This document shows, piece by piece, positions 1 through 6,164 of a DNA stretch of 8,007 bases. The position numbers and the translations under genes were made by a program. A model generated the notes under the pieces. It was not told the DNA's origin. It saw only the letters and a list, made by a program, of their open reading frames with translations, and did no database searches. The stretch is from NCBI GenBank assembly GCA_003641555.1, contig QNAT01000040.1, positions 1 through 8,007 on the forward strand, given 5' to 3'. Within the stretch, counting starts at the first letter, position 1; the number at the start of each line of letters is the position of its first letter. This stretch comes from Thermotoga sp. (GTDB lineage Bacteria > Thermotogota > Thermotogae > B3-G13).

Positions 1-2
1 AA

Positions 3-149
3 TTCGTAAGGGGGAAAGTGCCTGAATATACCTATTCAACGCACGAACGGTTTTACACTTGTCCCAAATGCGGGAGAATCTATTGGAAAGGTACCCATAT
101 TGAGCATATGGAAGAAGAGATGATGAAATTATTCGGAAGTGTATGTTAA
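3..149 (+). CDS. Mut7-C RNAse-domain protein, C-terminal fragment (5' end outside window)
   Basis: This is the last 48 codons of a gene that begins upstream of the window, read in the frame that ends at the TAA at 147-149. The fragment contains VPEYTYSTHERFYTCPKCG followed by RIYWKGTHIEHM. The CPKCGRIYWKGTH signature, a CxxC pair followed by R-(I/V)-YW-x-GTH, is what I know from the C-terminal zinc ribbon of the Mut7-C family (formerly DUF82). In that family a PIN-like ribonuclease fold precedes a four-cysteine zinc ribbon; only the second cysteine pair is visible here. In small bacterial and archaeal members the domain makes up nearly the whole protein of roughly 150-250 residues, and its cellular role is poorly defined. 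The stop lies 13 nt before the kinase start and overlaps the kinase ribosome-binding site, suggesting co-transcription. The family call is fairly secure; nuclease activity is only inferred. Confidence 0.8.
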   Translation, partial: FVRGKVPEYTYSTHERFYTCPKCGRIYWKGTHIEHMEEEMMKLFGSVC

Positions 150-156
150 GAGGTGA
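148..156 (+). promoter_or_regulatory. Ribosome-binding site that decides the kinase GTG start
   Basis: AAGAGGTGA overlaps the TAA stop of the upstream Mut7-C gene and ends 6 nt before the GTG at 163. An ATG at 161-163 is equally well placed but is followed directly by TGA (ATGTGAGTG), so it cannot start the long reading frame. GTG 163 is therefore the start. Confidence 0.7.
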
Positions 157-162
157 ATTCAT

Positions 163-2970
163 GTGAGTGCGAGTAAAGAACTGGACGAATCAACAATTAC
201 CCTTAAGATATTGGAATTCTTCGGGGGGGGAGACAGTATATATCAGAGATCTGATGTCTTAGCAAAAACCTTAAGCAAAGAATTCAAGATGAATAGGACA
301 TTTATATTTTCTTTTGAAGAAACACGGCATCTATTCAGAATGATAGGAAGTTATCCCACAGATGAACGTAAAGGTAAGTTCAAATTGAAGTTGGATGAAA
401 GTGATGTACTCAAAGAATGTTTTGAGAGAAAAGACATAAAGAATGTATCTCTTCAAAATTTGAGCCCATCAGAACCTATCAGTAAAATCGTTGAAGAACA
501 GAGAGGATCTATGATATTGATACCCATGATCAATTCCTCAGGGATCATCGGCCTGACTATACTCCTGAGTCAAGATAAAGAAGATATGTCTGAAGAAAGT
601 ATAGAGGAATTAAAAGAACTCTTTTATGGAATATCTCATATAATGGAAATGATGATAGAACACAAGATGTTGATAGATGCGAATAAAAAACTATCGGCAT
701 CTGAAAAGCTGGCAAAGACAATATCTGAGGCAAAAGGAATAGATGAATTATATAAAGAATCACTTAAGATATTGAAAGAGATCTTTGAGGCTGAGATCGC
801 TATGATATGGCTTCATGAAGGGGATCGACTGAGATTTGCATTCAAGGAAGGTATAGATGAAAAGGGTATTATGCAAAAAGAAATTTTAGATGGACATGGA
901 TTGATAGGTATTGCTGCACAAAATAAGAGTTCCTTACTTTACACAGGTAAGGATACTGAGGTTCAACCTACGCAGGATATAATTACCCCCAAAGTGAAGT
1001 CAGCAATAGTTGCTCCGTTGTTAGATGGCGATAGAGTAATAGGAGTGATATTACTCGCAAACAAGGCAGAGAGTAGTGATTATAGGCCGTATAAACATTT
1101 CGATTCTTTTGATGAGGCTTTATTAAATGATATGGCTAATAGAATCTCCCTCAACGTTAAAATAGAAAAGTTGTATGAAGAACTCAAAAAAGAGAATACA
1201 AGATTGAAAAGATTGAGAAAGGAAGAAGAAGAGAGAGTCAATCAGCTCAGCATATTGAATGAAGTGAACGAAGCTATGCGTTCTGTATATTCATCTACAG
1301 AGTTGATGAAAGTCATGCTAACAGGTATAACTGCAGGGAAAGGACTCGGATATAACAGAGCTCTTCTCCTCTTGAAAGAAAACGATACTCATTTTCGAGG
1401 TACTATGTGGGTAGGACCCGCCGAAGGGGAAGATGTAACACATATATGGACAGAAGTCGATATGGAAAGCGGGAAGTTCAAGAGATTATCAGATTTTCTG
1501 AGATCTGAAGCATCGCGAGTAAATATGGACTCTCCTTTGAATCTGCGTGCCAGGGAATTGCAACTCGATTATGAAAAAAATGAGGTCATCAAAAGAGCGG
1601 TAGAAAATAAAGAGGTTATACATGTTAAACCGGAAATGGTCAAAAGAGAGTCAGGCAAATACAGCTATTTTGTGAATATCCTTCATATTGATGAATTCGT
1701 TATCTTTCCATTGGTCGCAAGGTATGATACCGTAGGATTGGTTGTGGTTGATAATTACATTACTCGGCAGCCTTTTACAAACATAAATGTAGAGATATTA
1801 CGCTTATTCTCCACACAGGCAGGCCTGGCGATCGAAGCGATTAGAAACTACGATTCTCTGAAAAGTAAGAAAGCGCAGTTGGAGAGCCGTAATGAGTACA
1901 TAAGGTATCTTAAGGAGTTTAATGAGAACATAGTTGAGGGTGTGAATATAGCAATAATAGTTTTAGATGAAACTCATATGATAAAGTTTTGGAATAAAGA
2001 AGCCGAGCGCATCTTCAATAAAAAGCGTAGCAGCACACTGAACGCGAAATTCGAAGAAGCTTTACCTTCTTTAAGTGATATAACTCCTCTTGTAGATAAG
2101 GTTTTAACCCTTAAAGAACCTATAGAATTAAATGAATATAGTATTCAGAGGAGAGATGAAGATCGTATATTTCTGGATGTGAAGGTGACACCTCTGTGGA
2201 ATAAGAATAGAACAGATATAAGTGGAATTATATTAATAATAGCGGATATTACAAATGAGAAGAAACTGCAAGAGGAGTTTAGACGACAGGAAAAATTAGC
2301 AGTTTTGGGAGAAATGACCGCAAGGGTTGCACATGAGATCAGAAACCCGTTATCTGTTATAGGGGGATTCGCGAACAGATTATTGGAAAAGAATTCTTGC
2401 CCGGATAACAAAAAGTATCTTGAGATCATTTCATCTGAGGTAAAGAGACTTGAAAGGGTAGTGAATGAGGCATTGATGGTAGCCAAAGGAGGAACTGCTG
2501 TAGGTGGAAAATTTGAATATGTAGATCTTAATGATGTGATAAAATATGTTATCAATCTATATACAGATAAGTTCGAAGAGCGTTCTGTTAGACCCGAGAT
2601 AATACTGGAAGGAAAGAAAATGACATTAATGAATGCAGAAGCAATAAAAGAGTGTATAATAAATCTCGTTCAGAATTCTTTAGAAGCTGTAGAGATTGGT
2701 GGAGTGATTCGTGTAGAATCGTTTGAAGATGAGAGGAATGTTGGATTTTCCATATGGAACACTGGTAAGATTATATCTCCAGAGGTTGAGGAGAAGATAT
2801 TTGCACCATTCTATACGACTAAGGTTTACGGTACTGGATTAGGACTATCTATAGTGAGAAGGATCATAGAGGATGAACATAATGGTAAGATAGAAGTCGA
2901 GAGTAAGGTGGGAAGAGGAACGAAATTTGTCATAAAGTTCCCAAAGAAAGGAGGGCCAGAAAATGGCTAA
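163..2970 (+). CDS. Soluble multi-sensor histidine kinase (GAF-GAF-GAF-PAS-HisKA-HATPase_c)
   Basis: This is a 935-residue two-component sensor kinase that autophosphorylates on His and passes the phosphate to a receiver Asp. I see no signal peptide or membrane segment, so it should be cytoplasmic. Domains by eye: GAF-like 1 at about 30-170; GAF 2 at about 183-335; a charged coiled coil at 336-366; GAF-like 3 at about 366-565, which includes a GPAEGEDVTHIW segment; a linker coil at 566-585; PAS at about 586-700; HisKA with H-box AHEIRNPLSVIGGF and phospho-acceptor H724; HATPase_c at about 815-930 with N-box NLVQNSLEA (N838), F-box FAPFYTTK and G2 box GTGLGL (890-895). The G1 box is altered: WNTGKI, with N866 where Asp is usual. 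The stop overlaps the next gene, a receiver, which is the likely cognate partner. Ligands cannot be predicted; GAF and PAS domains bind small molecules, haem or light-absorbing cofactors. A run of eight G at 223-230 lies near the 5' end. Confidence 0.93.
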   Translation: MSASKELDESTITLKILEFFGGGDSIYQRSDVLAKTLSKEFKMNRTFIFSFEETRHLFRMIGSYPTDERKGKFKLKLDESDVLKECFERKDIKNVSLQNLSPSEPISKIVEEQRGSMILIPMINSSGIIGLTILLSQDKEDMSEESIEELKELFYGISHIMEMMIEHKMLIDANKKLSASEKLAKTISEAKGIDELYKESLKILKEIFEAEIAMIWLHEGDRLRFAFKEGIDEKGIMQKEILDGHGLIGIAAQNKSSLLYTGKDTEVQPTQDIITPKVKSAIVAPLLDGDRVIGVILLANKAESSDYRPYKHFDSFDEALLNDMANRISLNVKIEKLYEELKKENTRLKRLRKEEEERVNQLSILNEVNEAMRSVYSSTELMKVMLTGITAGKGLGYNRALLLLKENDTHFRGTMWVGPAEGEDVTHIWTEVDMESGKFKRLSDFLRSEASRVNMDSPLNLRARELQLDYEKNEVIKRAVENKEVIHVKPEMVKRESGKYSYFVNILHIDEFVIFPLVARYDTVGLVVVDNYITRQPFTNINVEILRLFSTQAGLAIEAIRNYDSLKSKKAQLESRNEYIRYLKEFNENIVEGVNIAIIVLDETHMIKFWNKEAERIFNKKRSSTLNAKFEEALPSLSDITPLVDKVLTLKEPIELNEYSIQRRDEDRIFLDVKVTPLWNKNRTDISGIILIIADITNEKKLQEEFRRQEKLAVLGEMTARVAHEIRNPLSVIGGFANRLLEKNSCPDNKKYLEIISSEVKRLERVVNEALMVAKGGTAVGGKFEYVDLNDVIKYVINLYTDKFEERSVRPEIILEGKKMTLMNAEAIKECIINLVQNSLEAVEIGGVIRVESFEDERNVGFSIWNTGKIISPEVEEKIFAPFYTTKVYGTGLGLSIVRRIIEDEHNGKIEVESKVGRGTKFVIKFPKKGGPENG
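223..230 (+). repeat. Homopolymeric G8 tract inside the kinase coding region
   Basis: Eight consecutive G encode Gly-Gly-Gly at residues 21-23 of the kinase, in an otherwise AT-rich gene. Losing one G would lead to a TAG stop, and gaining one G to a TGA stop, each within about a dozen codons. The tract could therefore act as an on/off switch if it slips. It is equally a place where sequencing or assembly can err. Confidence 0.85.
2947..2955 (+). promoter_or_regulatory. Strong ribosome-binding site for the receiver gene, inside the kinase 3' end
   Basis: AAAGGAGGG lies inside the last codons of the kinase, with GGAGG ending 8 nt before the ATG at 2963. It is close to a perfect anti-SD match. 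The receiver is thus probably made in excess over its kinase, besides being coupled to it through the overlapping ATGGCTAA. Confidence 0.8.
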
Positions 2971-3325
2971 AAAGATTTTAATAGTGGAGGATGAAGATAA
3001 CGTCAGATTACTTTACGAAGAAACGTTGAAGGATGAGGGGTACGATGTTACTGCTGTTTCATATGGTAAAGACGCGCTTGATATGTTGAGCAAAGAGGAT
3101 TTCGATCTGGTAACGTTGGATATAGAAATGCCAGACATGAATGGTTTAGAAGTTGCAGGAAAGATCAGGGAGATGGGGAAAAACGTTCGTATAGTTTTTG
3201 TGACAGCATACAGCAATTACAGAGATGATCTATCCTCCTGGGCTGCGGATGATTATATAGTGAAATCTTCAGATCTGAATATAATAAAGGAACAGATAAA
3301 AAATCTTCTGAGTGAAAGGGGATAA
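2963..3325 (+). CDS. Stand-alone CheY-like response regulator receiver
   Basis: This 120-residue single-domain receiver accepts phosphate from a sensor kinase. All the active-site residues are visible: acidic pocket E9/D10 in KKILIVEDED, phospho-acceptor D53 in VTLDIEMPDMNG, switch residue T81 in IVFVTAY, and K101 in DDYIVKSSD. The aromatic switch position is Y98. The receiver fold ends within the length of the protein, so there is no DNA-binding or enzymatic output domain. It must work like CheY or Spo0F, by binding a target protein or relaying phosphate. The ATG overlaps the kinase stop by 8 nt, giving translational coupling and a strong presumption that the two are partners. ileS follows after 7 nt. 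The output target is unknown; the STAS protein further along is a conceivable but unproven neighbour in the network. Confidence 0.93.
   Translation: MAKKILIVEDEDNVRLLYEETLKDEGYDVTAVSYGKDALDMLSKEDFDLVTLDIEMPDMNGLEVAGKIREMGKNVRIVFVTAYSNYRDDLSSWAADDYIVKSSDLNIIKEQIKNLLSERG
3315..3323 (+). promoter_or_regulatory. Ribosome-binding site favouring the second GTG of ileS
   Basis: AAAGGGGAT overlaps the receiver's last codons. It is followed, about 11 nt on, by GTG 3333, which gives MDYKKTLNLP, the usual N terminus of bacterial IleRS. The earlier in-frame GTG at 3312 would add MKGDNEV in front, would itself overlap this purine stretch, and has no comparable site upstream. A three-codon frame ATG-AAG-TAG (3326-3334) sits between the site and the chosen start. 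Confidence 0.55.
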
Positions 3326-3332
3326 TGAAGTA

Positions 3333-6080
3333 GTGGATTACAAGAAAACACTCAATCTACCTTCTACTGAGTTTCCGATGAAGGCGAATCTTCCAAAAAA
3401 AGAATTAGACTTTCTCAATTACTGGAAGGGCATATCTCTATACGATTATGTTCAAAAACAACGTGATAATAGAAAACAATTCGTTCTTCACGACGGCCCA
3501 CCATATGCTAACGGTGATATTCATATGGGAACTGCATTCAACAAGATATTAAAGGATATCGTGGTGAAGTATAAAACAATGCAAGGTTATAGTTCTCCCT
3601 ATGTTCCAGGGTGGGACACGCATGGCCTTCCGATAGAGCATAGGGTTACAACTTCTCTGGGTGAAAAAGCTAAGTCTATGACTTCATTGTCTATAAGGAA
3701 ACTATGTAGAGAATATGCCGAGAAATATGTGAGGATCCAGCGCGATGAATTCATGCGTCTTGGTGTTAGAGGAAGATGGGATAAACCCTATCTAACATTC
3801 TTACCTCACTATGAAGGAAAGGTATTGGAGGCCTTTCGTTCTTTTGTTGAAAAAGGAGCAGTGTATAAGAAGACGAAACCTATATATTGGTGTCCTCATT
3901 GTAAAACTGCCCTTGCAGAGGCTGAGATAGAATATCATGACCACGTTTCTCCTTCTATATACGTTAAAATGCAGATGAAAAATGAGAAGAGCATTTTCAT
4001 AGTAATATGGACCACAACTCCATGGACATTGCCAGCAAATGTTGCAGTTGCAGTGAATCCTGATTTCATATATGATTATGTGGAGGTTAACGGTGAGGAA
4101 ACGTGGATAATAGCTGATAAACTCGTAAGCGATGTTATGAAGAAAGCAAAAATAAAAGATTACACTGTTGTAAAGCGTGTAGAAGGGAAATCTCTGGAAG
4201 GAAAAAAGGCGCTGCATCCATTCATGGATAGAGAATCTGTGATCGTACTTGCAGATTATGTTACACTGGATACAGGAACTGGTTGTGTGCATACAGCTCC
4301 GGGTCATGGAGCGGAAGATTACGAAACTTCTTTAAGATACAACTTACCAGTGCTATCTCCTGTTGATGATGGAGGTATCTTTACAAAAGATGCGGGTAAA
4401 TATGCTGGAATGTTTGTAGAAGATGCAAATGATGTGATAATAAAGGACCTAAAAGAAAGCGGATATCTGGTCTACTACGAAGCTTACACTCATTCTTACC
4501 CACATTGTTGGAGGTGTAAGAATCCCATTATCTTCCGTGCTACCCCTCAGTGGTTTATAGATATAGACAGGATAGGTCTACGGGAGAAGGCTCTCGAAGA
4601 GATCGAGAGAGTACAATGGGTTCCAGAATGGAGCAAAAATCGAATGAGATCAATGGTTGAGGATAGATTGGAATGGTGTATATCGAGACAAAGACCCTGG
4701 GGAATACCGATCCCTGCATTCTATTGTACTGAATGTGGAGAGCCGATCCTGACTCCAGAAACTGTAGACTACGCCCGAAAGGTGATCGAGGAGAAAGGTT
4801 CCGATATCTGGTTTGATACTTCCATAGATCTGACCCCACCAGGGTTGAAATGCCCCAAATGTGGTGGGACACATTTTAGAAGGGAAATGAATATAATGGA
4901 CGTGTGGATAGATTCTGGTTCTTCCTACAATGCTGTCGCAGGTCTGGAAGGTTGGGGATTCCCGGTAGATATGTATTTAGAGGGCAGCGATCAGCATCGA
5001 GGTTGGTTTCAATCTTCTCTGTTGATCTCCGTATCCCAAACTGGTATAGCACCCTACAAAACCGTTTTAACACATGGATTCATCATGGATATAGAGGGAA
5101 ACAAGATGTCGAAATCGCTTGGCAATGTTTTGGACCCAGGAGAAATTGTTAATAAATATGGAGCAGATGTGTTAAGATTGTGGGTAGCTTCATCTGACTA
5201 CAGGAACGATGTCAACATATCTACAGAGATATTACATAGACTTGTAGAAGCGTATAGGAAGATAAGGAATACTGTAAGATTCCTCCTCGGTAACCTCTAT
5301 GACTTCGACCCTGAAAAGGATGCTGTGAGATATGAAGAACTCGAATACCTTGACAAATGGGCACTTGGTAAATTGCATATGTTGATAAAAGATGTTCTAA
5401 GAGATTGTGATAATTACGAATTCTATAAGGTTTATCACAAGGTATACGATTTCTGTACCACTACGATGAGTTCTATTTATCTGGACATATTGAAAGATAG
5501 GTTATATGTGGAGAAAGCGGATTCTAAAGCCAGGAGAAGTGCGCAAACAGTTTTGTTAGAAATATTCATATCTATTACGAAATTAATAGCACCGATATTG
5601 ACATTTACCTCGGAAGAAATGTACTCCTACTTTCCGTCATCTATTAAGAGATACAGAACGATACAGGTAGAAGAGATGCCGGAACATAATGAAGACTACA
5701 TAAATGTGGACGAAGTCAAAGAGATTTCCTATTTGATGAAGATAAGAGAAGATGTTTCAAAATCTCTTGAAGATGCGAGAAAAGCAGGTTCGATAGGGCA
5801 TTCACTGGATGCAAAGGTTTATATTGTGTCGAAAAGCGAAACAGCGTTTAATGTCTTAAAGCGTTTTGAAGGTATTCTGGATAAAGTTTTCATCGTATCG
5901 CAGGTAGAAATATTGAAAACACCTATAAACAATATGTACGAAGGAGAAGAGGTCTTCGTGAAGACTGTACATGCTACTGGTAAGAAATGTCCTCGATGTT
6001 GGAGATATTTTGATGTTCCCGATCCTTCTTATGATTCAGATCTATGTCCACGATGTTTAAAAGTTATAGAAAATCAATAA
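3333..6080 (+). CDS. ileS: Isoleucyl-tRNA synthetase (IleRS)
   Basis: This class I aminoacyl-tRNA synthetase charges tRNA-Ile with isoleucine in the cytoplasm (EC 6.1.1.5) and edits mischarged valine. It has 915 residues from GTG 3333, a normal length for bacterial-type enzymes. Visible in order: MDYKKTLNLP start; GPPYANGDIHMGTAFNK with the HIGH-type signature as HMGT (64-67); CP1 editing domain with WTTTPWTLPAN and GHGAEDYE, where D329 is the usual editing Asp; cysteine pairs typical of the family (YWCPHC, HCWRC, FYCTEC, KCPKC); WIDSGSS and GSDQHRGWFQ near the synthetic site; KMSKS at 591-595; an anticodon-binding helical domain; and a C-terminal zinc finger with CPRC at 886-889 and 905-908. 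It follows the receiver gene by 7 nt, so it is probably co-transcribed with the two-component pair. I found no T-box leader in front of it. A longer form starting at GTG 3312 (922 residues) is possible but less likely. Confidence 0.97.
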   Translation: MDYKKTLNLPSTEFPMKANLPKKELDFLNYWKGISLYDYVQKQRDNRKQFVLHDGPPYANGDIHMGTAFNKILKDIVVKYKTMQGYSSPYVPGWDTHGLPIEHRVTTSLGEKAKSMTSLSIRKLCREYAEKYVRIQRDEFMRLGVRGRWDKPYLTFLPHYEGKVLEAFRSFVEKGAVYKKTKPIYWCPHCKTALAEAEIEYHDHVSPSIYVKMQMKNEKSIFIVIWTTTPWTLPANVAVAVNPDFIYDYVEVNGEETWIIADKLVSDVMKKAKIKDYTVVKRVEGKSLEGKKALHPFMDRESVIVLADYVTLDTGTGCVHTAPGHGAEDYETSLRYNLPVLSPVDDGGIFTKDAGKYAGMFVEDANDVIIKDLKESGYLVYYEAYTHSYPHCWRCKNPIIFRATPQWFIDIDRIGLREKALEEIERVQWVPEWSKNRMRSMVEDRLEWCISRQRPWGIPIPAFYCTECGEPILTPETVDYARKVIEEKGSDIWFDTSIDLTPPGLKCPKCGGTHFRREMNIMDVWIDSGSSYNAVAGLEGWGFPVDMYLEGSDQHRGWFQSSLLISVSQTGIAPYKTVLTHGFIMDIEGNKMSKSLGNVLDPGEIVNKYGADVLRLWVASSDYRNDVNISTEILHRLVEAYRKIRNTVRFLLGNLYDFDPEKDAVRYEELEYLDKWALGKLHMLIKDVLRDCDNYEFYKVYHKVYDFCTTTMSSIYLDILKDRLYVEKADSKARRSAQTVLLEIFISITKLIAPILTFTSEEMYSYFPSSIKRYRTIQVEEMPEHNEDYINVDEVKEISYLMKIREDVSKSLEDARKAGSIGHSLDAKVYIVSKSETAFNVLKRFEGILDKVFIVSQVEILKTPINNMYEGEEVFVKTVHATGKKCPRCWRYFDVPDPSYDSDLCPRCLKVIENQ

Positions 6081-6164
6081 ATTGCTACAGAGGCACAGAA
6101 GCGCAAGGAAAACCGTGACGGCTTGCTTTCTGGAGTGTCACAAAACTAAAGGAGGAAGGCAGAA
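6081..6164 (+). other. 84-nt intergenic spacer: short tandem repeat plus possible RNA hairpin
   Basis: It begins with two copies of an 8-mer with one difference, ACAGAGGC (6087-6094) and ACAGAAGC (6095-6102). Its style recalls the accacagaggcacagag-type intergenic repeats scattered in many bacterial genomes. Overlapping that, 6096-6132 can fold: CAGAA with TTCTG, GCAAG with CTTGC, and an inner CCG-TGA-CGG, leaving a GAAAA bulge. No T-run follows the stem, so it does not look like an intrinsic terminator. The strong ribosome-binding site of the next gene follows. No open reading frame and no clear promoter are seen. Confidence 0.45.
6148..6159 (+). promoter_or_regulatory. Strong ribosome-binding site for the sugar dehydrogenase
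   Basis: AAAGGAGGAAGG places GGAGG (6151-6155) 9 nt before ATG 6165. This supports 6165 as the start over the in-frame ATGs at 6171 and 6174. Confidence 0.75.

Noticed and set aside
155..160. Recurrent GAATTC words through the kinase gene and an AATTC at the window's first base
   Set aside because: They arise mostly from Glu-Phe and Asn-Ser codons in AT-rich sequence, and spacing is irregular; no sign of a functional motif.
161..163. ATG at 161 as the kinase start
   Set aside because: It is followed immediately by TGA; the long frame can only begin at GTG 163.
3150..3333. T-box or other tRNA-sensing leader for ileS
   Set aside because: The region before ileS is receiver coding sequence up to 7 nt from the start, leaving no room for a leader, and I saw no T-box sequence.
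6096..6141. Spacer before the sugar dehydrogenase as a c-di-GMP (GEMM-I) riboswitch
   Set aside because: ACAG and CGCAAG words recall that aptamer, but the conserved second stem-loop is absent and the region is too short.
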